The notes below the pieces were generated by a model. It was not told the DNA's origin. It did no database searches and saw nothing but the letters and a program-made list of their open reading frames with translations. Shown here in pieces: positions 45,961-56,546 of a stretch of 64,000 nt of DNA. This DNA comes from Gautieria morchelliformis (Eukaryota > Basidiomycota > Agaricomycetes > Gomphales > Gomphaceae): the NCBI GenBank assembly GCA_015179125.1, contig WHVA01000157.1, positions 157,283 to 221,282 on the forward strand, given 5' to 3'. Made by a program: the position numbers and the translations under genes. Within the stretch, counting starts at the first letter, position 1; each line of letters opens with the position of its first letter.

Positions 45961-45991
45961 AAGGAGGAAATGTATAGTTCCTGCTTTGAAC

Positions 45992-46002
45992 TCAGATACC
46001 AT
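45992..46002 (-). promoter_or_regulatory. Copia primer-binding site
   Basis: On the minus strand TGGTATCTGAG lies directly after the LTR end (CACTAATA), in the place and close to the sequence of the initiator-tRNA-Met site TGGTATCAGAG used by many copia elements. Confidence 0.6.
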
Positions 46003-47184
46003 ATTAGTGACGATCATGTGACATACTGCGTCACTGCTGCAGCAACAATTATATCGTATAGTTATTCTTATATGGCCTCCTATAAGGGCAACCTAGGCAG
46101 ACACTCTACACTCAAGCAGTGAACTGATGAAGGGGGATCCAAAGTAAGATAGAGAACTATATACACAACACAAACATACCTGACGAAGGGGGATCCAAAG
46201 AGAAAACTCTAAGGAACCCCTGTGCCAGCTAGCTACAACTATAAGCTGTGGGCATGCTAGCCTGATCACTGAATGCCTGAATTACATAAGCGATTGCACC
46301 GGTGATAATGGGGACAGGGATGGATAAGACAGGAATTGTGTCAGAGATGGCCAGAACAGGTGTTGGGTGCATTTATGCTCCTGCACCAAAATCAAGCATA
46401 ATATATTCGATTTATTGTATGGCGTTTCAATCTCTTCTCACATTGTTCTTGTACCATGCATCCACTTCTCTGATTATTTTCGAAATTTTCCAATCACTCC
46501 CTACCTCTCCATTTCATTTAATTATCTCTATTTTCACAAGCAGCTGCTCCCAGCGGAGTTTGAAATGACTTCAACACGTGAGCTCTTGAGCGCTAAAGGG
46601 CTGGGTGCACGTATATGCCTTCTGAGACAGGATAGTGCTCCTCTCAGTGACAATAAATTCACTGAGAGAGGCGAGTAATATTCTTTATATTTTCATAGCA
46701 TGTTGACTGAAAATCATGTAGTGAATTTGATTCTAGGTATTGTATTAATATAACAGTGACAATAAATTCACTGAGAGAGTGAATTTGATTCTAGCTTTCT
46801 AAGAGCTCTACCGAACCTTCCCTGCCATAACCCCGAGTTGCTAACAACAGGAAGGGAATGACTGGAATACAAGGCAGAAGGGTATTGAAGGCTAGGAGAG
46901 GCTTGGAGGCTTTGATCACTAGAGCAGTGGCTCCAGGAGTGGAGTAGGCCAGGGACCAGGCCCTGGGCTGAGGTACAGCCAGGGAGTTGGGGTACTGTAG
47001 TTAGTCACTGTCACATAGATTAGATCATCACCTCTTCTGCTGCTACCTTCAGCAGGTTTTCGCTGTGAGCCTCTCAGGTCTTCTCCTTGAGCACCAAGAG
47101 CCACCTATCCATCGCACATTACACTGGGGCACACACAGTGCAATGGTGGTTGTGACCATGCACACAGTGTGATGATTGTTCTCC
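46003..47184 (-). mobile_element. 5' LTR of the copia element, with a nested solo LTR
   Basis: It runs from the primer-binding site to about 47184. It matches the LTR fragment at 14392-14958 on both sides of a nested insertion (46361-46846): CTATAAGGGCAACC, GAAGGGGGATCCAAAG twice, then GAAGGCTAGGAGA(A/G)GCT after the insert. The outer end on the right lost its last few bases relative to the 14.9-kb copy. Confidence 0.7.
46361..46846 (+). mobile_element. Solo LTR (family 3, 486 bp) with TSD ACAGG, nested in the copia LTR
   Basis: TGTTGGGTGC...GTTGCTAACA flanked by ACAGG at 46356-46360 and 46847-46851. It is nearly identical to the copy at 49206-49694. It contains two copies of CAGTGACAATAAATTCACTG with a GAGAGA tail. 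The 87-103-codon frames inside are not credible genes. Confidence 0.92.
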
Positions 47185-47620
47185 TTTTATATTGTAAATT
47201 ACACAGGATTACATAAAATGGGGAGCTTCTACCTATTAGGTGAGTGATGTCATAAGTAAATATTTGCACAGCTAAAACACACCTTGTAACTATTATGGTG
47301 TGTTTGTGCAAGGAAATTAAGAATAGATAGCCAATCACCTTCCCTGATTTGCACTGCTCAGCATAGCCTTACACAGCCCTGCATAGCCCTACACAGCCCT
47401 ATGACATCACGGGTCCTATTTCAGGGGCTGTAGGACTATGCTTGGAGACTCAGTGGCCAATAAGATTGGCTGAATCTATACCCTAGTTTTGGCTCTGCAT
47501 ACCATTGGGCAGCCTTGTACACTGCCTTACACAGCCATGGTTGCTAGGAAGCAAGTCATGTGTTTGCTGGGTTTGAACTGTATTTAAGTGTATAGGCTTT
47601 GTGTTAGCTGCACAAGATAC
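47176..47620 (+). repeat. Dispersed repeat (family 4), plus orientation
   Basis: It matches in inverted orientation the sequence just left of the first Helitron (about 55677 back to 55260): ACACAGGATTACATAAAATGGGG, TAAATATTTGCAC, AGATAGCCAATCACCTTCCCTG, and the tandem-like CAGCCCTGCA(T/C)AGCC stretch. It looks like an LTR or non-coding part of an unidentified element. Confidence 0.7.
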
Positions 47621-48559
47621 AAGCCTCGCCTGGGCTTCACTTTGGCAGACGGTTAAGGTGTATGAATAGCAGAGAAGTGAAAAATATCATTAATTCATTT
47701 TGAAGAATTCTATGTAGAAAGGTTATACAGTCACATCACTGCAGACTACAAGCATTGAGACAGGACATTGGACAGGCAAAGGAGATGCCTGGCAGAGTAT
47801 AAGGATAACCTTCCAATATACAGGACAAACATTTGAAAGAGTGTGTGGCAGCGACTCCCAAATGAGTTCAAGGGGCAACCCCTGAGACAATTACAAAGAA
47901 TGTCGGGCAATAGCCAAGCCGACAGAGAATTATAGGGAAGGGAAGGTTGGCAAGAGGAGACATGTCAACAAAGAAAGATGGCATTACCCTGGCATTTGAA
48001 AGCAAGCAAGAACAGGGTAGTTAGACTGTAAGGTGCAATGTCTCCAAAATCAATCCTGCAACCATAAGCTGTGGCAGCAGGTACGCTCTATAGAAAATAC
48101 TTCAGGGAAGAATCAAACTCTGCTGGACCTGGGGAATGAAGGGAAAGCGTTCAACAAAGGATAAGGAAATGTGCGGGAGTGAACCATAGGTGAGGGATGA
48201 AAATATCTGTGTAACTCTGGCAGAATTGCAGTTGCCAGCACAGCATACAGTGAGTAGTGATAGAAAGAAAGAAATGAAGAAAGGCAAGGTGAGAGAGTGG
48301 TCTTGAAGGGAACACGTCAGGTCACGTGAGTTTTGATGCAGCAATGGGTGACTGTAGGCAGCTGCAGAATTCCTCCAGGTGTCCGGTAAGACAGGGGGAG
48401 CAAGGCCAACCAATGAAAAGGTCAGACTACATGCAAAGTATGGCAAAGACATGCAAATGAGTCAGATTGTCACCAATCAGTGCAGCCCGGCAATGCTGCA
48501 AAGCACAGCCAAGGCAGCCAAAGAAGGCCAAAGCAATAGGCGTCATATGCTTAATAGAA
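47621..48559. other. Unclassified sequence, no gene seen
   Basis: About 0.94 kb that is absent from the inverted partner near 55.25 kb, so it is probably an insertion within the dispersed repeat. No reliable coding region or terminal repeats found by eye. Confidence 0.45.
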
Positions 48560-48780
48560 GAGTAATTTCCAATCTCACCAGCTGAGATTGAATGAGCCAA
48601 TATGTTGGAGTTGTGGGTGTTTGAGGACGTGCAGCTCTGAATGAGCGAATTCGAGGATCGCTCTGGTCTGAGTTTTAAATTGAGCACTGATGACAAAGCT
48701 ATGGACTCATGGCCTTTGTCAAGTAAAATAAAGTAGTTTTGAGCCAAGGAGGTCAAAAGAATTGGTGATTCCAGAATCCC
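48560..48780 (+). repeat. Dispersed repeat (family 4), continuation
   Basis: It matches in inverted orientation about 55060-55250. Read on the minus strand it gives SLAQNYFILLDKG and LNLKLRPERSSNSL, against SLAQKLLILSGR and LSFKLRPELPTNRK on the plus strand of the partner. Similarity is at DNA level and coding is doubtful. Confidence 0.55.
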
Positions 48781-48860
48781 GCTGGGACACCATCAGTGTC
48801 GACTTCATCGTTGAACTCCCAGAGTTGCCATGTGATAATTTTCTTATCTTGTCCTAATAA
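48781..48860 (-). pseudogene. Copia gag fragment, continuation across a TIR element
   Basis: On the minus strand it reads IIRTR-stop-ENYHMATLGVQR, which continues the Gag frame that stops at 50132 on the other side of the TIR element. One TAA interrupts it. Confidence 0.5.
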
Positions 48861-48862
48861 TA

Positions 48863-50129
48863 GGGTGTTTCATGAAGGTGAATTCGATGTGAATTCGGTC
48901 ACGAAATCAGTGTGAATTTGAATGTGAACTTGGGAGTTCAGACACAATTTCATGACTGAATTCACTTCAAATTTGTGTCCTTCGTGAAACCCCTCTCCAT
49001 ATCAGTGAAATTTAACAGCAAGGCCAGCTTGCATGGCATACCAACGGCAGAATGGCCTGTTGTAGCTGTAATGTTACATTTAGTATAATTACATGCCCAA
49101 TGCTCCCACCGATGTTTCGGGACATCCATCGTCAGCCTGACGAATTAAGATGAGGTGGTTGGGATGTGTGTGAACCGGATGGCTCAGAGAGGAGGATATA
49201 TATGTTGTTGGGTGCATTTATGCTCCTGCACCAAAATCAAGCATAATATGTTCAATTTATTGTATGGTGTTTCAATCTCTTCTCATATTGTTCTTGTACC
49301 ATGCATTCACTTCTCTGATTATTTTCGAAATTTTCCAGTCACTCCCTATCTCTCCATTTCATTCTGTTATTTCTATTTTCACAGGCGGCTGCACCCAGCG
49401 GAGTTTGAAATGACTTCGACGCGCGAGCCCTTGGGCGCTAAAGGGCCGGGTGCACGTATATGCTCTCTGAGACAGAATAATACTCCTCTCTCAGTGACAA
49501 TAAATTCACTGAGAGAGGCGAGTAGTATCTTTCATATTTACATAGCATGTTGACTGAAAATCATGTAGTGTATTTGATTCTAGGTATTGTATTAATATAA
49601 CAGTGACAATAAATTCACTGAGAGAGTGTATTTGATTCTAGCTTTCTAAGAACTCTACCGAACCTTCCCTGCCATAGCCCCTAAGTTGCTAACATATGTC
49701 ATCTATCTCTACCATACTATCTCCAGCATATCCAGCATCTCATCTCTCCTCTCTTGTACTCAGCTTCCCTGTCATCTCATATGATCTTGATTAAAAGGAA
49801 GAGACAAGGTACTTACTTGCAAAGGCTGCGCACAGCACTGCGGTGTACCGCGCAAAAGAAAGGATTGAAAGAAAAGGTAAGCAAAGAAAATGGTCTAGTA
49901 CTAATTAATTTCCATATTGGATGTCAGCTGTATGTGCCGCAGAGCGGCATGCTTGGGACCGAGTTGGGGAGCAAGTTCACGGATGAGTGCGTGAGTGAGT
50001 TTGCTGCGAAAGGAGGGTTGAAGCTGCTTTCGCAAAGTTGCGGAATTCACAAACTCTGCAAGTTCGCGGTGGAGTGCAGGACCGATTTCAGTATCAATTT
50101 CACGTCGAATTCACCTTTGTGAAATGCCC
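48863..50129. mobile_element. TIR element, TSD TA, with nested solo LTR, inside copia gag
   Basis: The ends are GGGTGTTTCATGAAGGTGAATTC on the left and the inverse of GGGCATTTCACAAAGGTGAATTC on the right, about 25 of 29 matching. TA flanks both ends (48861-48862, 50130-50131). The first 130 bp also form their own palindrome ending CCTTCGTGAAACCCC. Net length without the nested LTR is about 773 bp. There is no transposase, so it is non-autonomous. A TA duplication suggests a Tc1/mariner-type or related activity (inference). Confidence 0.7.
49206..49694 (+). mobile_element. Solo LTR (family 3, 489 bp) with TSD TATGT
   Basis: TGTTGGGTGC...GTTGCTAACA with TATGT at 49201-49205 and 49695-49699. 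Sister of the copy at 46361, nested in the TIR element. Confidence 0.92.
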
Positions 50130-50131
50130 TA

Positions 50132-50535
50132 ACACTGGTCTTGCTTGGGTCAGTCAATTCAAATTTACTTATTAGTATGTTCCATGCCTTGGCGCATTGA
50201 TCTGTTTTGCCAATGGCCATCTGCAACTCCGGTGATATGTATAATAGAATTTGGCTGTATGCAACGTTGTTTCAGTTGTCCCATTCGTCTTGAAGCTGTG
50301 TGAGTGGAATATTGCCAATCATATCACCTCCGGCAACAACTATGATATGTGGGTCATTGTTGGTAGGGTAAGTATTGGTACCAGTGATAGTTTTATAAAT
50401 CCCTCTGTCCCTTGCCATTGCCAGTAGTTCCCTCTTCCATGATATCCAATTGTTCTTGTTTAGTTTCGGTTTGATGTCGCAAAACTTGTGTATGTCGTGT
50501 TTCGGTAGTTGAGTCAGTATTGATGCCTGTGCCAT
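50132..50535 (-). pseudogene. Copia gag N-terminal fragment
   Basis: Minus-strand frame from ATG at 50535: MAQASILTQLPKHDIHKF, then PKLNKNNWISWKRELLAMAR and PLTQLQDEWDN, followed after a frame break by DQCAKAWNILISKFELTDPS. This is the usual order of a copia Gag of the UBN2/DUF4219 kind. Interrupted by the TIR element at 50129. Confidence 0.75.
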
Positions 50536-50950
50536 AATGAGTAGAGACTGAGACTCTTAACCTCTTGTTAGTTATGGTGTCCAAGATATAGCTAGTAGGA
50601 ATATGATTCAAACGCCTAATAAGAGTTGAATCAAGAAGTGCTTAAGAAAGTAGAATGTTTGCACATATAACAGGGTATATGCATCTTACAACAATACTGA
50701 CTGAAGCTAATAGCTTTAGAGCGCAAAAGAACTGAGTGATTCACTGTCAAATGTAGCATACAAACTCGAGTATTTAACTAGAAATTAAAGAACTTGGTGT
50801 TCTTGGTGTGTTACCAGATAAGAAAAAAAAAAGGTCATATGGGGCAATTGGCATACAAGCCCTCCATCGTTGCTTCAGAGTCTGGTTCTTAGGCAATTTG
50901 CTCCCTGACGATCTGTTGGATCATCGTATGGTTGCCTGTGGGGCAACTGG
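50536..50950. other. Spacer, no gene seen
   Basis: Sequence upstream of the copia gag fragment with a poly-A/G run at 50822-50832. It probably includes 5' untranslated or LTR debris of that element. Confidence 0.4.
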
Positions 50951-51254
50951 TTACCTGTGGGGTTCATTTCTGAACTGTACATCCTGTTTGACCGGGGTGG
51001 CTAGTGGCGGCATTCGCTGCCAGTCTTCTTCTTGGCATGGTTCTTCAGCCGCTTGGCCACATTCACTGGCTGTGGACTGGCATGAGCTTTGCTGTGGCAT
51101 CCCATGTTCCCCATGCAAGTGAAGGGCTGTCTGGACATCCTCCAGTGTGGAAGCATCCCATTGATGGATCTCCTCGATCTGGTGGAGTTCCCTGCTGAAT
51201 TGCATGAGGGCAGTGTCGATATTATCGAGTGGTGATACAATATGCTCGTGCTTA

Positions 51255-51816
51255 TTGTAAGAACCCGGCCTTTGGCCGGTTACTTACCAGTAAAACCTTC
51301 TTCCGAGCCCGAGCCGTGTGATATTCGTGCCCGAGTACATATGATCCATATCCGCGCCCAAGCCCGAGCCCAAGCTTGAGTTCATATCCGACCTTGATCC
51401 CATGCCCGTATCCCCTTAGTTACTGATTCCGCTCTATCATGCATCATTCGTATATTACCTCGCCCTGACCTCGGTCTCCTGACCTCACCCTGACCTCCAC
51501 TAATATGTTCGCCCCTGACTCGCACCCTCGCCCGTATATAACCCCCTTGTATGCATTCCTACTCCTCAGTCTGAAAATCAACTATCATATCCCTTCGATC
51601 CTTAGCTAGTTTCTAAGCCTCGCCTCTTAAGCCAAACCTCGCCTCTTATTCGTTTGCCTCCGAAGTTGGGACTCGTGCGTAGGTTCGGCGCAGCACATAA
51701 GCTGAAGCCAAGTCCCTCTCCGACTTCCCCATCCAAACCTCGCCTCGTGACCTCGGACCTTACCTCGGGCTTCGCTCCCGACCTTGGTCAACCTTACGAC
51801 GGATCGTATCGTAACA
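51255..51816 (+). mobile_element. Solo LTR (family 5, 562 bp) with TSD CTTAT
   Basis: TGTAAGAACCCGGCC...CGTATCGTAACA flanked by CTTAT at 51250-51254 and 51817-51821. The interior has Cys/Pro-codon-like CCCGAGCCCGAG repeats, a GTATATAACC TATA-like box at about 51533 and CTCGCCTC repeats. Confidence 0.92.
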
Positions 51817-51962
51817 CTTATGGCCCGTGAGGGTGTTCCTGTGCAACACGTCCTGCACTTGTTTGGCCATTGCCTCAGTCATCTCGTTGTCGATGGCATG
51901 TATCCTTGAGCTCTTGCAGCTCAAGCTCGAGTATTCTGAGCCCTGAGCATCATCGGGTGCTC

Positions 51963-52691
51963 TGTTACATATCGGAAATCCCGGAGGTCAGACTGGAAAG
52001 GACAACGGCTTCAACTTATATGTTGCGCCCCTGATGAACTACCGTCCTAAGTATTTCGGATTTCACTTCCAGATGTCGGAGAAGGCGGAAGTTGAGAACT
52101 GAGGGTTGAGGGTCAAGGGTAGAGGGTCGGAGAACAAAGGTCAGAAGAGGTGGAAGAGGTGGAGGACAGAGGGTCGAGAACAGAGGCAGACAAGACTAGC
52201 AAAACTCACTGTGCTAAGAACAGGAGACAGTGCGAAGGGATTCACATATTGAAGTCGATTATCTTATTGCAGAACCAGAGACATACATGAGAGGGTTTCA
52301 TACAAAGAGCAGAAGCAACAGGTAATAGTATGGTACTAAGCAAATTCTGGAGAGGCGGGAATCGGATAGACATACAGGGCAAGTAACTAATGTGGAACAA
52401 GGGGATGACAAGGGGGGTGCAGGGTAGGGTAAGTACAATGGCAAAGAACAAGACGAGTAAGTACAAGAGGCATCGGAACAAACGGAAGTACGGAAATGGT
52501 ATCTTGCTGTGTTCAGGGTCAAGTACAGGGACCGGTATCTGGAGGTGGCCAGGGGTACTGAAAGAACAAGGGGTCGAGGTAAAGGGTTGCAGATGGTGTG
52601 GATGTTGTGGAATAGAGTCAGAGGTGGTGCGGAGGGGACGCGGAGAGGATGCAGAGGTGGTGGAGATGGTTGGTCGGAAACGGTGATAACA
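51963..52691 (-). mobile_element. Solo LTR (family 2, 729 bp) with TSD TGCTC
   Basis: TGTTACATATCGG...CGGTGATAACA flanked by TGCTC at 51958-51962 and 52692-52696. It matches the gypsy LTR at 25542-26236 over its length (CCTAAGTATTTCGGATTT, CAGATGTCGGAGAAGGC, GACAAGGGGGGTGCAGGGTA). Confidence 0.93.
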
Positions 52692-53022
52692 TGCTCATCT
52701 TTTATGTCTTTGTCCCCCATCGGGGACAATGGTCGTCGCTCGACTCCTTGAGTGGTGACCAGAGTCTCGGCTTCGAGCCTTCCTTGAATGTGATGCTCTT
52801 CTGATGACGGAGAGACTTCTCTGCGCTTACCTTTGTTCATGGGCAGAGGGGATTGGGGGGGCGGTGCCGGCTTATCTCCTGGTGGCATCCCATCCTCGAC
52901 CACACTTGGTGATACGTGGCCAGGGTTTTCCTCACCTTCTAGTGGGGAGATGAGCGCAGTGAGATCATAGATCTCACTGTCTTCCGGTGTCCTGGACTCT
53001 TGGTCCAGGGTTGTGTCAGCCA

Positions 53023-53466
53023 TTGTGTTGCTAGGCTGCACCTGTGGTGTGGTCCACAAGCTGAAGGCTTGCATCCATCTTTGACTGCATGGAATCATCA
53101 CGCTCGCAGCTGACAGTAGAGGGTCTACTGGAGGGTCTCAATGATTATTAGTTGTCAATGCAATGATCTTTTTCAAGATAGCTCCGAATCCACGTTTGGT
53201 TGGTCGCGTGGCGATCAACCGCAGGATAGTTCAAAAAGGACTAAAAGATATAGATCCTAGACCTTGTGTCACAAGGGCAGACAGAACTTGACCAATGAGT
53301 GGTATTCTGGATGCTACGTAGTCACAGTGTAAGGTAAGATGCGATTGGGAACCACTGGCTGGTTCCCACACATGAACTGTACAGTGGGTCCCTAAGGGGC
53401 CCACTGGCATTAGTTAAGCACTATGTACATAGGTTATTTACAGGGTGAGGCAGTTGTGTCTGAGAA
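53023..53466. other. Spacer between two gypsy-type remnants
   Basis: No ORF. Contains palindromic pieces such as GGGAACCACTGGCTGGTTCCC and CAGTGGGTCCCTAAGGGGCCCACTG at about 53348-53412. Confidence 0.5.
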
Positions 53467-54090
53467 TTACCGAAACAGACGAATCAAGGGGATGACATAA
53501 AAGTCTACGGAATGGGTATGACCATTGGGGAAACGGATAGGTAGCTCTACAGCTTCAGTAATTACCAAATTTGTACTACCATTGAATAAACAGAGTGGGA
53601 TCGGATCTACTGAATGGCTTTGGAGAGTGTATTTATGGAAAAAGGCAGATTCTATGAAACAATGGGTAGCGCTGGAATCTACTGGTGCTTTAATATTTTG
53701 GTTTGGAACAAGAGATGAGGACAAACTAATTACAAGAGATTTTGGGGAGAAAATAGCAGAAGTGTTGATTCTTATGTCCTCTACTGCACAAGTTGAGTCA
53801 ATGCAACCCTTGGTTTGCACAGAGGTCGGAGGGTCACTGATTATGTTTTTGTGCCCAAAGATGAGGATTTGGGCCTGTTATTGGACGTCTTCTGTTCAGA
53901 AGCCAATGGGGCAGTCTTTTCCATGGTGGCCACTCTGCGCACAAACTAGGCAGAGGTTGTTATCCATGCGACACTGGATATTAATTTACATAGAAACATG
54001 ATTAAAAGATTTGTGTTCTTCAGGTGTGAGTTTGCCAGCCTTGCCAAGCTTGTTAGCGTAGTTGGGTTGTTTCTGACTGTTACGACCATG
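53467..54090 (-). pseudogene. Ty3/gypsy zinc knuckle and protease fragment
   Basis: Minus strand: RMDNNLCLVCAQSGHHGKDC (about 53905-53970), then a retropepsin-like frame with APVDSSATHCFIES (active-site DSG changed to DSS), IPLCLFNGSTN and VELPIRFPNGHTHSVDFYVI. It belongs to the same broad lineage as the remnant at 23.4-25.5 kb (RRMDNNLCLFCGKGGH). A small AT-rich insertion lies near 53975-54015. No RT or integrase follows. Confidence 0.75.
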
Positions 54091-55059
54091 CATTTCCGAC
54101 CTCCGACACTCAGTTATGCTTCCTTTCTGTTTTGGAACCCTTCAAGACTTTGGTGTCATTACTAACACTTCAATCTATCAGAACGTGTCATTTACGAGAC
54201 TCAAAGAATATTAAGCAATGCTGCAGCACAACTCCAGAAATAATTTAATATTTGTACCTTGGTTGCAATCCGCGTAAGAACTAGTCCAAGTTAATATGGA
54301 TGGAAGGCAATACATTTCTTAGCAACACTGAACAATAAACTAAAAGACTGTAGGTTCAAGGACACTATCGGGGTCCAAGCGTATTCCAAAATATAAAGGA
54401 ATGTACTTAGCAGGTGAGTTTATAAATGGACTGCCTGGATAATCTACCAGTGCACTGCAATAACACGAGGGACGAGTGTTGTGAACAAAGCGACTTGTGA
54501 AAGTCTCTAATCAGGAAAATCAACTGATTAGATTGTCTCAGGTATTGGAGTGGGAATGGCAAGACTTTCAATTGACAGACTCACTCTGTAGAATTACACC
54601 CGGAGGATTAGTCCAAGTGGCTAAGCAGTAAAGTAACTACTTAACAAGGAATTTGACACTAAAGTAAGTGAATAACCCTAGCTGGGATTAGCAGCTTAGT
54701 AAGATGCAAGTAACAAGAGGTCACGTGTAGGATAGAAGATGGGTAGATTGGCTGATGAAAGGCAGGCCAAAAGGGCCTCCTTTTATATTGTATTTTACAG
54801 GCGCTTAACTAAGCGGTAGGACCTTCTATCTATTAATGGAATGGGGGAATGAGTCACGAAGAAGCTTTCAGAATGTGTGGGAAGGTTCTGTCTGACTCTG
54901 TGTGGGAACTGTTGCTAATGAAAAGCCTCGCGAAAAAAGGATTAAAATCGCTTTAAAACCCTGTTTTCCCAGCTGATAGTAGCTAATACACGTGGCTATT
55001 GTTGGGAGAACTCTATTCAAATATTCCTTGAATTTCCTCTTATTTTCTCGCCATTTAAC
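54091..55059. other. No gene seen
   Basis: Mostly unique sequence. The block at about 54778-54840 (CCTTTTATATTGTATTTTAC) resembles the start of dispersed repeat family 4. Confidence 0.45.
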
Positions 55060-55677
55060 TTGGCTTCCCTGGCTCAAAAACTCCTTATTCTGTCAGGCAG
55101 AGTTATGAACCCACGCACATCCACAACTCTGCCACAGCCGCTCAGTTTCAAACTCCGACCGGAGCTTCCCACGAACCGTAAACTCGGAGTTGCAGGCACT
55201 CAAGCACCTACAACTCCGGTACCTTGGCTCACTCAAACTCAGCCACTGAGTCTGAATGTGTCCTCTACCGCTTACACAAGCCTGTGCAATTCAAACCCAG
55301 CTGGCACATGACTTGCATCATAGCAACCATGGCTGTGCAAGGCTGCGTACAAAGTCACACAAAGATATACAAAGCCAAAACTAGGGTGCAGGTTTGATAA
55401 AGCCTATTGGATGAAGGGTCCTCCAAACGCAACGCTACGACACCAAATAGGCCCCTTGATGTCATAGCAGCTGTGCAGGGCTGTGCAGGCCAGTGCAAGG
55501 CTGTGAAAGGCTGTGTAAGGCTGTGCAAACCAGGGAAGGTGATTGGCTATCTATTTCCAATTTCTTTGCACAACACGCCGCAATAGTTACGAGGGTGTGT
55601 TTCAGCAGTGCAAATATTTACTTATGACATCACTCGCCTAATAGATAGAAGAACCCCATTTTATGTAATCCTGTGTA
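55060..55677 (-). repeat. Dispersed repeat (family 4), inverted copy
   Basis: Inverse of 47176-47620 plus 48560-48780. It ends at AATCCTGTGTA where Helitron 1 begins; the partner copy continues with different sequence there, consistent with the Helitron having inserted into this repeat. Confidence 0.7.
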
Positions 55678-56162
55678 TCTAAGAGTTAAACGTGGGGGGT
55701 GGGTGGTTGTGGGCCCGCTGACCAATGCTTGGTCATTAGTTTGTCAGCGGAGCGCGCGAGCGGCGCAGCCGCGAGCCCTACGCCCTACCCGCGGTTCACG
55801 CCGGTCTGCCGGCTCCAGCGCTCGAGGCTGCGCAGCGTTCTGGTGGCTCAAGCGCTCAAAGCCGCGCTGCGCAGCCGCTTTTGCGCACTCCACCACCACC
55901 CTCCTCTCCTCTCTGCCCTCTAGATAGAATAAAATTGCGTGAGAGTGAATTAATAGATAGCCTATATAGTGTAGACTACAAAAGATCTCTTCCCAGGGAG
56001 ATCTCTGCTGTGAACTATTGGGGTTGACCTCTTCAGTGGGGCAGCTTTTTCTCTGCTAAGGAGCCAGGTAATCATCCCAGGCTGCCTTAGAGGGAGCCAC
56101 AATTGCATTGCAGTTCTCTTAGTGTTGACTTGCACTACTGGTGGCTGAAGAAGACATCTCCC

Positions 56163-56188
56163 CAGGACCAGGACCAGGACCAGGACCT
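56163..56188. repeat. GGACCA hexamer repeat
   Basis: CAGGACCAGGACCAGGACCA tract within the 5' non-coding part of Helitron 1. Confidence 0.8.
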
Positions 56189-56546
56189 TTTACTGGAATT
56201 ATTCCAGTTGGATAGCCGAAGAAGACTTGGATATTTTCATCAAAAAAATTCCCCATCCCTTCCTTGGTACATATATTTGTCTGTGGTCTGGTGTGAGCCA
56301 TCTGACATTTTTTTTTTTTTTTTTAAATAGAAATTAATAAATTCCCTTGACTTTGCCTAACAAACAAACTCCCTGTCCCTTCCTTGGTATGTATGTATTT
56401 CTCTGTGGTCTGGTGTGAGCTGTCTGACTTTTATTTAATTAGAAATTAATAAATTCCCCTGACTTTGCCCAAGGAAAATTAACAACAACAGCATCTGCTT
56501 GCAAATGTAAGTTGAAGTGGGGTAGCTTGATTGTTCCTCTAAGCTT

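Larger units (their letters stand above)
50951..53022 (-). pseudogene. Degenerate gag-like reading frame split by two solo LTRs
   Basis: Minus strand from ATG at about 53022: MADTTLDQESRTPEDSEIYD, ENPGHVSPSVVEDGMPPGDK, MNKGKRREVSPSSEEHH, RRPLSPMGDKDIKDE, then the family-2 LTR. On the other side it continues with EMTEAMAKQVQDVLHRNTLT, then a second solo LTR, then DNIDTALMQFSRELHQIEEI and TLEDVQTALHLHGEHG. The acidic/Ser-Pro N-terminus followed by a coiled-coil-like stretch fits the N-terminal Gag region of fungal gypsy elements, but I cannot name it with certainty. Frames are not continuous. Confidence 0.5.

Noticed and set aside
46302..46678. Two frames of 88 and 103 codons, with a related 132-codon frame at 49155-49553
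   Set aside because: They lie within family-3 solo LTRs and run over the LTR edge into unrelated flanks, so they are not genes.
50804..51198. Plus-strand frames of 64-104 codons at about 50.8-51.2 kb
   Set aside because: They are antisense to a minus-strand gag-like reading that makes better protein sense (DNIDTALMQFSRELHQIEEI).
55673..55927. Frames of 74-84 codons in the GC-rich Helitron 5' region
   Set aside because: They overlap the palindromic GC-rich segment shared by all three Helitron units and show no protein conservation.
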